Positions 23,476-31,265 of a stretch of 64,000 bases of DNA are shown one piece after another. Under the pieces are notes generated by a model. It was not told the DNA's origin and did no database searches. It saw nothing but the letters and a program-made list of their open reading frames with translations. The stretch is from Virgisporangium aurantiacum (GTDB taxonomy: Bacteria > Actinomycetota > Actinomycetes > Mycobacteriales > Micromonosporaceae). Within the stretch, counting starts at the first letter, position 1; every line of letters begins with the position of its first letter. Location: assembly GCF_016863635.1 (NCBI RefSeq), contig NZ_BOPG01000012.1, forward strand, positions 310,001 to 374,000. The letters are read 5' to 3'. The position numbers and the translations under genes are program-made.

Positions 23476-24065
23476 CCTTCGACGACCTGCTCGACGGCCG
23501 GCCGCTGCTCGCCATCCTGCGTGGCGTGCCGGCCGACCGGGCCGTCGAGCTGGCGAACGCGGTGTGGGACACCGGGATCGGCGCGGTCGAGCTCCCGATC
23601 CAGACACCTGACGCGGTGGCGGCCCTGTCCGCCGTGGCCAAAGCGGGCGGGGCACGCGGCGAACGCGTCGGTGCCGGCACCGTCATCACCGTCGACCAGG
23701 TCTCCGTGGCCCGTGACGCCGGTGCGGCGTTCACCGTGGCGCCGGGCTTCGACCCGGAGATCCTCGCCGCGAGCCTGGCGGCGGGGATGCCGCACCTGCC
23801 GGGCGTCGCCACCCCCAGCGACGTCCAGCACGCGGTGAAGGCCGGCTGCCGGTGGCTCAAGGCGTTCCCGGCCGCCTCGCTCGGACCGCGGTGGATCCGC
23901 GAACTCCACGGCCCGTTCCCCGACGTCCAGTTCGTGGCGACCGGCGGCATCGACGCCGGCAACGCCCGCGCGTTCCTCGACGCCGGCGCCCGCTCGCTCG
24001 GCGTCGGCAGCACCGTCACCCGCCCCGGCGGCCTGACCGAACTGGTGGCCGCACTGACCCCCTGA
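23472..24065 (+). CDS. KDPG/KDPGal-type aldolase (197 aa)
   Basis: Small class I aldolase of the Eda family. LLAILRGVPADRAVELANAV is the N-terminal helix-strand, the conserved Glu is in IGAVELPIQTPD, GAGTVITVDQV and FTVAPGFDPEIL follow, and the Schiff-base Lys is in CRWLKAFPAASLG. It splits KDPG (or its galacto-isomer) to pyruvate and glyceraldehyde-3-phosphate. It completes a KDG kinase/aldolase pair with the gene at 15850-16779. The start is a GTG overlapping the binding-protein stop. Confidence 0.92.
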   Translation: MTFDDLLDGRPLLAILRGVPADRAVELANAVWDTGIGAVELPIQTPDAVAALSAVAKAGGARGERVGAGTVITVDQVSVARDAGAAFTVAPGFDPEILAASLAAGMPHLPGVATPSDVQHAVKAGCRWLKAFPAASLGPRWIRELHGPFPDVQFVATGGIDAGNARAFLDAGARSLGVGSTVTRPGGLTELVAALTP

Positions 24066-24079
24066 ATCGCGGAGCCCTC

Positions 24080-25306
24080 ATGAGACGGATCCTCGCCCCC
24101 GCTCTAGTCTCCCTGTTCGTTCTCACCGCAACCCCCGCGGCCGCGACCCCCGCGACCGTCACGCTCGTGCCGTACACCATGGACTCCTCCAACCAGGCCG
24201 CCTGGTGGACGCCGCTGGAGACGTACGTGGGCGGCAACCAGTACGCCTACCTCGCGTTCAACGAACCGGGTGCCACCGCCGGCACCCACCGGGTGGCGAT
24301 CGCCCGCCGCGACGGATCCGGTGCGTGGTCACGGATCCCGGTCATGAACGGTTCGGCACAGGCCGAGTACACCGACGACGTCGGCCACAACCAGCCGTCG
24401 ATGGCGCGCGACGGCACCGGCCGGTTCCACGTGTTCGCGTCGATGCACAACAACGCCTGGCGCTACTTCCGGTCCGACACACCGGGTGGCGCACCGCAGA
24501 ACCACGCCGCCGACCTACCCGACCAGGGCATCGGCGTCACCTACCCGGTGCTCACCACGGCACCGAACGGCGACGTGTACCTCATCGCCCGCCTCGACGG
24601 CACCAGCACGGCGGGCCGCAGCGGGAGGCTCTACCGGTGGAACAACGCCGCGTCGACGTGGACGCGCCTGGCCGTGTTCGCGGAGTCGGCCAACCGCGCC
24701 GTCTACCCGGACGACCTCCGCTTCGACTCCGCCGGCGACCTGCACCTCCTGTGGGAGTGGGGCCTGTACCCGGCGACGGCGTTCCGGCACCAGCTCAGCT
24801 ACCTCCGGTACCGCCCGTCCACCGGTGCGTTCTCGTCGCCGGTTCCGGTGAGCACCTCGACCGCCGACGTCATCCAGCCGTTGGAGAGCGGGGAGGTGTA
24901 CGAGGGCAACGACAGCACGAAACCGGCGGTGCAGAGCGCGAAGCTGACGCTGGACGGCACCAGCCCGAAGGTCGCCTACCGGTACCGGTCCGCGGTGAAC
25001 TTCGAGGTGCGGTACGCGTACGTGAACTCAGCCGGAGCCTGGGCGCGGCAGACCGTGTACGCCGCGACGCAGACCCGGGCGGCGCTCGGGATGACGTGGC
25101 ACCCCACCGAGGGGAAGCGCGTCTACTACGCCCGCGAATCCGGCGGCGCCTTCGTCGCCACCGAGAGCGGCGGCACGTGGACCTCGGCGGCGGTGGCACC
25201 CGGGCTCCCGATCGACCGGCTCGCCGTCGAACGCGACGCCACCGGAACCGACGTGCTCTACCTCGCCGACACCACCAACGGCCGCCTGTACTACGGCCGC
25301 AACTAG
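24080..25306 (+). CDS. Secreted BNR-4 seven-bladed propeller protein, PL24/PL25 ulvan-lyase-like (408 aa)
   Basis: Signal peptide residues 1-22 (LVSLFVLTATPAAA). The repeats fit the BNR_4 beta-propeller family, which includes polysaccharide lyases PL24 and PL25. VGHNQPSMARDG (His103) and FASMHNNAWRYFRS (His123) are 20 residues apart, the spacing I recall for the two catalytic-site histidines of PL25 ulvan lyase. Later blades show DLHLLWEWGLYP and YEGNDSTKP. A lyase acting on a uronate-containing polysaccharide fits the neighbouring sugar-acid pathway; an exo-acting unsaturated-uronate enzyme is possible. The activity is inferred. Confidence 0.75.
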   Translation: MRRILAPALVSLFVLTATPAAATPATVTLVPYTMDSSNQAAWWTPLETYVGGNQYAYLAFNEPGATAGTHRVAIARRDGSGAWSRIPVMNGSAQAEYTDDVGHNQPSMARDGTGRFHVFASMHNNAWRYFRSDTPGGAPQNHAADLPDQGIGVTYPVLTTAPNGDVYLIARLDGTSTAGRSGRLYRWNNAASTWTRLAVFAESANRAVYPDDLRFDSAGDLHLLWEWGLYPATAFRHQLSYLRYRPSTGAFSSPVPVSTSTADVIQPLESGEVYEGNDSTKPAVQSAKLTLDGTSPKVAYRYRSAVNFEVRYAYVNSAGAWARQTVYAATQTRAALGMTWHPTEGKRVYYARESGGAFVATESGGTWTSAAVAPGLPIDRLAVERDATGTDVLYLADTTNGRLYYGRN

Positions 25307-25324
25307 CCCGGAAGGACGACCCCC

Positions 25325-26479
25325 ATGCGCAGAGTCCTGTCCCTCGCCCTCGTCGCTCTTCTGCCCACCGTCGCCCTCGCCGGGCCGGCCGCCGCCGACC
25401 CGCCCGCCTCCGGCTACACCCTCACGTTCTCCGACGAGTTCGACGGCACCGCCGTCGACACCGGCAAGTGGAACTACCGCACCGACGTCAAGGCGTACAG
25501 CGCGCAGCGGCCGGAGAACGTGTCGGTCGGCGGCGGACTGATGAGCATCGCGCTCAGGGCCGAGTCGTTCGGTGGCAAGGACTTCACCGGCGGCGGACTG
25601 GTGAGCAAGCAGAAGCTCCGGTACGGCCACTACGAGACCCGCGCGAAGATCAACAACGGCGCCGGGTGGCACAGCTCGTTCTGGCTCATGGCCGGCGACG
25701 GCAGCACCACGTTCCCGGCCGAGCAGCGCACCGAGGTCGACATCTTCGAGATCGACTCGATCAACCCGCAGACCGTCCACAATGGAGTCCTGACCTGGAA
25801 GGGCAGCGGCGTGTCGGCGGGGAAGTCGTACGGGTCCACCTACAACAGCGGCCTCGACCTGCGGCAGTGGCACACGTACGGCCTCGACTGGTCGGAGACG
25901 CAGGCGAAGTTCTACGTCGACGGCGTCCTCAGGTACACCGCCCCGTACGTCCCGACCGACTGGACCCACGACTACACCAGCATCTGGCTGACGTCGATCG
26001 CCTACGGCACCGTGCCCGACCCGTCGACGCTGCCCGCCGCGATGCAGTTCGACTACGTCCGCTACTGGCAGAAGGACTACTACGTCGACAACGACGGCCC
26101 GGCCGCCTACGGCTACTCCGAGTCGGGCACCTGGTCGACGTCGACGCTCACCGGCTGGACTGTCGCCTCGCCGACCCGCTACGCCACCTGCGGCACGGCC
26201 GCCGCCACCGCCACCTGGCGCCCGAACCTGCGCGCGGCCGGCACCTACCAGGTGTGGGCCTACAAGGTCCGGGCGGCGAACAGCGACCCCGCCCAGCGCT
26301 ACGACACCATCCACAATGGAGTCACGTCGACCACCGTCGTCGACGGCACGGCCGGGTCCAGCGGCTGGGTGAGCCTGGGTACCTGGACGTTCCCGGCCGG
26401 CACGGGCGGCTACGTCCGCACCACGGCGAGCGGCACCGGCTGCGCGCGAGCCGACGCGGTCAAGTTCGTCCGGACCTAG
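25325..26479 (+). CDS. Secreted GH16 glycoside hydrolase with C-terminal golvesin-like domain (384 aa)
   Basis: Signal peptide residues 1-25 (ending AGPAAADPP). The GH16 jelly-roll spans about 30-255, with the active-site ExDxxE as E137, D139 and E142 in RTEVDIFEIDS and the substrate-side WHSSFWLM. Residues about 260-384 resemble the golvesin C-terminal/xanthan-lyase-type domain (VDNDGPAAYGYSESGTW, TYQVWAYKV, GGYVRTTASG), probably sugar-binding. GH16 enzymes cut beta-1,3 or beta-1,4 glucans and galactans. It directly follows the BNR-4 lyase gene (18 nt), so the two probably attack the same polymer. GTCCACAATGGAGTC-like sequences occur twice in it. Confidence 0.88.
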   Translation: MRRVLSLALVALLPTVALAGPAAADPPASGYTLTFSDEFDGTAVDTGKWNYRTDVKAYSAQRPENVSVGGGLMSIALRAESFGGKDFTGGGLVSKQKLRYGHYETRAKINNGAGWHSSFWLMAGDGSTTFPAEQRTEVDIFEIDSINPQTVHNGVLTWKGSGVSAGKSYGSTYNSGLDLRQWHTYGLDWSETQAKFYVDGVLRYTAPYVPTDWTHDYTSIWLTSIAYGTVPDPSTLPAAMQFDYVRYWQKDYYVDNDGPAAYGYSESGTWSTSTLTGWTVASPTRYATCGTAAATATWRPNLRAAGTYQVWAYKVRAANSDPAQRYDTIHNGVTSTTVVDGTAGSSGWVSLGTWTFPAGTGGYVRTTASGTGCARADAVKFVRT

Positions 26480-26489
26480 AAAGGTGTTG

Positions 26490-26510
26490 CCGGCCGTGAC
26501 GTCCGGCCGG
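26490..26510 (+). terminator. Hairpin after the GH16 gene
   Basis: CCGGCCG (26490-26496) and CGGCCGG (26504-26510) form a stem 10 nt after the GH16 stop, at the end of the IclR-to-GH16 gene run. The rest of 26480-26669 holds the MFS promoter region. Confidence 0.5.
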
Positions 26511-26614
26511 TAGTGTCTCGGCTGATGTTTACGCCCAGTGACGTATAGCGGTCGCGCTGCGACACGTGGGTGGAGTCTGTCCGCTTCCGGCGGGTTTCGG
26601 TAGCGCCTGCGTGT

Positions 26615-26632
26615 CTGTCATGCCCGTGACAG
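26615..26632. promoter_or_regulatory. Dyad upstream of the MFS gene
   Basis: CTGTCA-TGCCCG-TGACAG, perfect 6-bp arms, 38 nt before the MFS start. It could be an operator; no regulator gene is adjacent. Confidence 0.35.
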
Positions 26633-26669
26633 CGCGCCGGGTAGGCGCATTCATCCACCGGAGCTCACC

Positions 26670-27899
26670 GTGGACAACCCCATCTCGACGCCGCCCGTGC
26701 CCCTGTGGCGCCAGCACGACTTCCGATTGTTGCTCGGGGGTCGGCTGGTGTCACAGCTGGGTGACTCGCTCCAGTTCCTCGCTCTCCCCCTCCTCGTTGT
26801 CGCCCTGACCGGGTCGCCGACCCAGGCCGGTCTCCTGCTCGGACTGCAGACCGTGGTCTACCTGGTGTTCGGGCTGGTCGCCGGCGCCTTGGTCGACAGG
26901 TGGAACCGCCGGACGACGATGATCTGGTGCGAGATCGGCCGTGGATCGCTCACCGCCACCGTCCCGGTCGCCGCGATGTCCGGAGTGCTGGGCATGCCGC
27001 AGCTCTACGCCGTGGCACTGCTCAACGGTGTGCTCAGCACCCTGTTCGGAGCGGCGAACGGGTCGGCGTTGCCGAACATCGTTCCCGTCCGCGACCTCGC
27101 GGCCGCGCTGGGGACGGTCGGGGCGTTCTCCAGCGGCCTGCGCATCGTCGGCAGCGCCGTGGCGGGCGTCGCCTACGCCGCCGGCCGGATGCTTCCGTTC
27201 GCGGTCAACGCCGTCTCGTTCCTGGCGTCCGCGGCTTTCCTCCGCGCCATCCGTACAGACTTTGAACAGGTCAGGCCCGCAGCACCCGGTTCGCCGCGCA
27301 CACTGGTCACCGACATCGGACGGGGGCTGGCCTGGCTGTGGCACCGACCGGTCATCCGGACGCTGGCCCTGCTCGACGCGGCGGACAGCCTGCGATTCGG
27401 CGCGGGTTACCTGCTGATCGTCATGCTGGCCCAGGGTCTCCACGCCAGCCCCACCCAGACCGCGTTGGTGTTCACCGGCGCCGGCGTCGGCGCCTTGCTC
27501 GGCAGCCTCCTGGCGCCCGCGCTGACGCGCCGGTTCCCGCTCGGCTCGCTGTCCATCACGATGCTGTGGGCGGAAGCGCTGGCCTTTCCGTTCTACGCCC
27601 TGGCGCCGACGTGGTGGCTGCTGCTCGTGGTGGCCTTTACCGAGTCGGTCGTATCGCCGGTGTACAACGTCGCCCTGGACTCGCACCGGCTCGCCGTCAC
27701 CCCCGATGCCCTGCGCGGCCGGGTCACCAGCGCGATCGACACGCTCACCACCGGCGGCGCGGCAATCGGGACCATCGCGAGCGGCGCCCTGATCGCCCGC
27801 CTCGGAACCACGACGCTGACGTTCATGCTGGCGGGGTGGCTCGCCTTCCTCGCCCTCGCCGCGACTCTGAGCCGGACCGTCCGCACGGCCCGGGTCTGA
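26670..27899 (+). CDS. MFS transporter, EntS/macrolide-efflux type (409 aa)
   Basis: Polytopic membrane protein with about 12 helices. The N-terminus WRQHDFRLLLGGRLVSQLGD, the loop LVDRWNRRTTMI between helices 2 and 3 (MFS motif A-like), and VALDSHRLAVTPDALRGRV near helix 10 are typical of the MFS_3 family of siderophore and drug exporters. It was probably not part of the sugar locus: it has its own 190-nt upstream region and is followed by a terminator-like stem. The start is a GTG at 26670 with CCGGAG upstream. The exported compound is unknown. Confidence 0.85.
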   Translation: MDNPISTPPVPLWRQHDFRLLLGGRLVSQLGDSLQFLALPLLVVALTGSPTQAGLLLGLQTVVYLVFGLVAGALVDRWNRRTTMIWCEIGRGSLTATVPVAAMSGVLGMPQLYAVALLNGVLSTLFGAANGSALPNIVPVRDLAAALGTVGAFSSGLRIVGSAVAGVAYAAGRMLPFAVNAVSFLASAAFLRAIRTDFEQVRPAAPGSPRTLVTDIGRGLAWLWHRPVIRTLALLDAADSLRFGAGYLLIVMLAQGLHASPTQTALVFTGAGVGALLGSLLAPALTRRFPLGSLSITMLWAEALAFPFYALAPTWWLLLVVAFTESVVSPVYNVALDSHRLAVTPDALRGRVTSAIDTLTTGGAAIGTIASGALIARLGTTTLTFMLAGWLAFLALAATLSRTVRTARV

Positions 27900-27922
27900 A
27901 CCGCTGCACCAAGATCATCTGC

Positions 27923-27946
27923 GCCGCCGAGCCCGAACTCGGCGGC
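27923..27946. terminator. Hairpin between convergent MFS and GH67 genes
   Basis: GCCGCCGAG-CCCGAA-CTCGGCGGC, a 9-bp perfect stem 23 nt after the MFS stop. Confidence 0.6.
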
Positions 27947-28026
27947 CTGTTCGAGCGGATCGCGCTGTGGCCCGGTTACCTGTGGCTGGGCATGGCCGGC
28001 GTCATCGTCCTCCGCGGACCTCGACA

Positions 28027-29940
28027 TCAGTAGATGCGGCGGCCGTGGGCGTCGGGGACTCCGGACTTGCGGTAGAAGTAGGTGTTGATCTGGTCGCGCC
28101 ATTCCCGGGCGGAGCGCACCTGTTCGTCGAGGAGGTCGGAGACCTTCGCGTGCAGGGCGGCGTCGGGCAATGTGACGTCGTGCCAGCGGGTGCGCATCCG
28201 TTCGGCGGCCTCGGCGCCGGCGAAATGGGAGTCGTAGATGTGCTGGACGACCGTGGCTCCACTGTGAAGGACGTGGGTGTACGGGACGTGGTGGAAGAAC
28301 AGCAACAGCTCGTCGGGGCAGGTGGCGACGGACTCGTAGACGTCGCACCAGGGTTGCGGGTACTGGGCGGTGAAACCGGTGCCGGTGGCGACCGTGCGGT
28401 CGACGCCCACGCCGTCGCGGTCGGCGAAATGATAGGTACCCCACGGGGTGTACTCGTAGCCGTCGACGCTCGGGCCGTAGTGGTGGCCCGGTTGAACCAT
28501 GAAGCCGACGCCCAGCGGAGCCGTGTACGACTCGTACGTGCGCCAGGAGTCGTCGAGGATGTCGTGCAGGGGCTCGCGGAGACCGGGGCCGAAGGTGAGG
28601 TCGGCCCACTCGTCGAGGATCGCGGCCGGGTCGAGGGCCGGGTTCCACGCGAGCCGGCCGAACGCGTAGAGGTTGGCCTGGGCGAGCGGGTGGCCGGTCC
28701 ACTGTGGATCGTCTCCGACGTTGGAGACCGCCACCACGCCGTCGCCGGTGGCGGCGATGTCGGCGACACCGTTCCAGTTCAGGAGCTCGCTCCACTGTGG
28801 AGCCAGGTAGCAGGCGTGCTTCTGCTGGCCGGTGTACTCCTGCGTCACCTGGAACTCGACGGCCAGCCTGGTGTTCGGCATCGCCAGGATCACCGGTGAC
28901 ACCGGTTCGCGGGGCTGGAAGTCGATCGGGCCGTACTTCACCTGGACCACGGCGTTGTCGCGGAACCGGCCGTCGAGCGGGGCGAAGTGGTCGAACGCGG
29001 CACGGGCGCGGTCGGTGGACCGGTCGCGCCAGTCCTGCCGGTGGTTGTAGACGAACGCCCGCCAGTGGACCACTCCCCCGTGCGGGGCCAGCGCGTCGGC
29101 GAGCAGGTTCGCGCCGTCGGCATGGTCGCGCCCGTAGGCGAACGGGCCGGGCTGGCCCTCCGAGTCGGCCTTGACGACGAACCCGCCGAAGTCGGGGATC
29201 CGGTCGTAGACGGCCGCCACGGCCCGCTCCCACCACGAGACGACCGCGGGATCCACCGGATCCGCCGTCGGGAGCCCGCCGAGCGTCACCGGCGACGCGA
29301 ACGACACCGACAGGTGCGTGCGGATCCCGTACGGGCGGAAGCGGTCGGCGATCGTCGCGACGTCGTCGAGGCGGTCGGTCAGCAGGCGCGCCTCGGCGGC
29401 GTGCACGTTGACATTGTTGATGGCGACGGCGTTGATGCCGGTGGCGGCGAGCAGGCGGGCGTACGCGGAGACGCGGTCGAGGTCGTCGCGCAGCTTTCCG
29501 TTGTCCCAGAAGATGGATCCGCCGGAGTAGCCGCGTTCGACCTGGCCCATCACCGGGTGCACGGCGACGTTGTCCCAGTGGTCGAGCATCCGCCGGCGCA
29601 TCACGGGCCGGTGCTCCTCGGGCCCGAAGTCGGCGCCGAAGGCGGCCTCGCCGCGGCGCACGACCTCGAAGAACCCGTACAGGAGACCGTTTCCGTCGCC
29701 GGCGCGGACGTACGTGACACCGTCGCTTCTTTGCAGGGTGAACCCCTCGGGGCTGCCGTACCCGGAGTCGAGGTAAAAATCGGCCGGCGCGGTGGGCGTC
29801 TCGTTGAAGGTGACGTGGCCGCCCGCCGCCGCGATTTCCCGGACCACCGTCTCCACCGGCGGTCCTTCCCCGCGCACGACGGCCCGGCGGGATCCGATGG
29901 CGCGCAACGCTTCCGGCGGCAGCCACGCGGCGCTCACCAT
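28027..29940 (-). CDS. GH67 alpha-glucuronidase (637 aa)
   Basis: Intracellular enzyme (no signal peptide) that removes (4-O-methyl-)glucuronic acid from the non-reducing end of xylo-oligosaccharides. Catalytic regions known for GH67 are present: the acid Glu in [17 protein letters not shown], the Asp in [16 protein letters not shown] and the Glu in [33 protein letters not shown] is a further family signature. The ATG at 29940 overlaps the end of the mannonate dehydratase gene by 7 nt, so the two form an operon. Two TCCACWGTGGA copies lie within the gene. Confidence 0.93.
   Translation of the reverse strand: MVSAAWLPPEALRAIGSRRAVVRGEGPPVETVVREIAAAGGHVTFNETPTAPADFYLDSGYGSPEGFTLQRSDGVTYVRAGDGNGLLYGFFEVVRRGEAAFGADFGPEEHRPVMRRRMLDHWDNVAVHPVMGQVERGYSGGSIFWDNGKLRDDLDRVSAYARLLAATGINAVAINNVNVHAAEARLLTDRLDDVATIADRFRPYGIRTHLSVSFASPVTLGGLPTADPVDPAVVSWWERAVAAVYDRIPDFGGFVVKADSEGQPGPFAYGRDHADGANLLADALAPHGGVVHWRAFVYNHRQDWRDRSTDRARAAFDHFAPLDGRFRDNAVVQVKYGPIDFQPREPVSPVILAMPNTRLAVEFQVTQEYTGQQKHACYLAPQWSELLNWNGVADIAATGDGVVAVSNVGDDPQWTGHPLAQANLYAFGRLAWNPALDPAAILDEWADLTFGPGLREPLHDILDDSWRTYESYTAPLGVGFMVQPGHHYGPSVDGYEYTPWGTYHFADRDGVGVDRTVATGTGFTAQYPQPWCDVYESVATCPDELLLFFHHVPYTHVLHSGATVVQHIYDSHFAGAEAAERMRTRWHDVTLPDAALHAKVSDLLDEQVRSAREWRDQINTYFYRKSGVPDAHGRRIY
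28697..28709. repeat. Dispersed TCCACWGTGGA motif, copy 2 of 8
   Basis: GTCCACTGTGGAT in the GH67 gene, read as Gln-Trp-Thr, a different frame from copies that encode Ser-Thr-Val. Confidence 0.8.
28791..28801. repeat. Dispersed TCCACWGTGGA motif, copy 3 of 8
   Basis: TCCACTGTGGA in the GH67 gene, 94 nt from copy 2, again read as Gln-Trp. Confidence 0.8.
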
Positions 29941-31142
29941 GAATGCATGGTTCCGTCGAGCAGGCGGTTGATGGGAAGTTGCGCGGGCGCGTACGGGTAG
30001 CGCGCGGCGGCCTCCTCGTCGATGTCGACGCCGAGTCCCGGTTCCTCTGACGGATGCAGGTAGCCGTCGGCGAAGCGGTACGTGTGCGGGAAGACGGCGT
30101 CGGTCTCCGCGGTGTGGCGCATGTACTCCTGGAGGCCGAAGTTGGGGATGCTCACGTCGACGTGCAACGCGGCGGCCATGCACACCGGCGACAGGTCGGT
30201 GGCGCCGTGCGAACCGCTGCGCACGTGGTACAGCGCGGCGAGGTCGAAGATGCGGCGCAGGTGCGTGATTCCGCCCGCGTGCACGACGGTGGTGCGGATG
30301 TAGTCGATGAGTTGTTCGGTGATGAGTTGTTGGCAGTCCCAGATCGTGCTGAAGACCTCGCCGACGGCGACGGGTGTGGTGGTGTGCTGACGGATGAGGC
30401 GGAAGCCCTCCTGGAGTTCGGCGGGAACCGGATCCTCCATCCACGTCAGGGAATACGGTTCGAGGCTCTTGCCGAGGCGCGCGGCTTCGATCGGTGTGAG
30501 TCGATGGTGTACGTCGTGGAGGAGCTTGAGCCCGGGGCCGAACTCCGCGCGGACCCGGGCGAACACCGACGGGACGTGGTCGAGGTACGCCTCGGTGCTC
30601 CACGCGTTCTCGGTGGGGAGCGCGGCGTCGGCGGGCTCGTAGAACATGCGGTCGTGGGCGACGCCGTAGGTGCTCGCGAGCCCGGGGACGCCGGTCTGCA
30701 CGCGCACCGCGCGGTACCCGAGGTCGACGTAGTGGGACACCTCGGTGAGGACGTCGTCGACAGTTTCGGCGTTCGCATGACCGTAGACGGTGACGCCGTC
30801 GCGGCTCCGCCCGCCGAGCAACTGGTACACGGGTAGGCCGGCGACCTTGCCCTTGATGTCCCACAGCGCCGTGTCGACGGCGGCGATCGCGGTCATCGTG
30901 ACCGGGCCGCGCCGCCAGTACGCGCCCTTGTAGAGGTACTGCCAGGTGTCTTCGATGCGGGCGGGGTCGCGGCCGATCAGCACGGGGATCACGTGTTCGG
31001 TGAGGTAGGCGGCGACCGCGAGTTCGCGCCCGTTCAGCGTGGCGTCGCCGACGCCGGTGACCCCGTCGTCGGTGACAATCTTCAGGGTGACGAAGTTGCG
31101 CCCCGGGCAACTGACGATGACCCGGGCGTCCGTGATCCGCAT
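29934..31142 (-). CDS. manD: D-mannonate dehydratase, ManD/RspA type (402 aa)
   Basis: Enolase-superfamily enzyme converting D-mannonate to 2-keto-3-deoxygluconate. ManD hallmarks are present: the metal Asp and nearby His in [16 protein letters not shown], Glu in [15 protein letters not shown], Glu in [15 protein letters not shown], and [14 protein letters not shown] with the His/Asp pair of the ManD subgroup. It begins [20 protein letters not shown], typical of ManD. It precedes and overlaps GH67, so released glucuronate can be funnelled to KDG; isomerase and fructuronate reductase genes are not in this operon. Some ManD homologues have low activity, so the physiological substrate is not certain. 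Confidence 0.9.
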   Translation of the reverse strand: MRITDARVIVSCPGRNFVTLKIVTDDGVTGVGDATLNGRELAVAAYLTEHVIPVLIGRDPARIEDTWQYLYKGAYWRRGPVTMTAIAAVDTALWDIKGKVAGLPVYQLLGGRSRDGVTVYGHANAETVDDVLTEVSHYVDLGYRAVRVQTGVPGLASTYGVAHDRMFYEPADAALPTENAWSTEAYLDHVPSVFARVRAEFGPGLKLLHDVHHRLTPIEAARLGKSLEPYSLTWMEDPVPAELQEGFRLIRQHTTTPVAVGEVFSTIWDCQQLITEQLIDYIRTTVVHAGGITHLRRIFDLAALYHVRSGSHGATDLSPVCMAAALHVDVSIPNFGLQEYMRHTAETDAVFPHTYRFADGYLHPSEEPGLGVDIDEEAAARYPYAPAQLPINRLLDGTMHSW

Positions 31143-31182
31143 CAGCGAAGTCTACGGGGTCGGATCCGAAGAACCGCAGGGG

Positions 31183-31211
31183 TCGTCATCGACGTATCGA
31201 CGTTCTACAAT
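31183..31211 (+). promoter_or_regulatory. Candidate promoter of the GH6 gene
   Basis: TCGTCA (31183-31188) and TACAAT (31206-31211) are separated by 17 nt, 55 nt upstream of the GH6 start in the region divergent from manD. A TCGACGTA/TCGACGTT direct repeat lies between the two boxes. Confidence 0.4.
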
Positions 31212-31265
31212 GCGCGTGACGGTCGGCGCGACACGTCTTCACGGGGGATCGAAAGGACCAGCACC

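Noticed and set aside
27900..28026. Possible gene remnant after the MFS gene, an open frame to 28033
   Set aside because: The frame is a continuation of a shadow frame of the MFS gene, has no motif, and the region contains a terminator-like stem.
29934..31142. Galactonate or gluconate dehydratase for the enolase-superfamily gene beside GH67
   Set aside because: DVHHR and HGATDLSP motifs and the GH67 overlap fit the ManD subgroup better.
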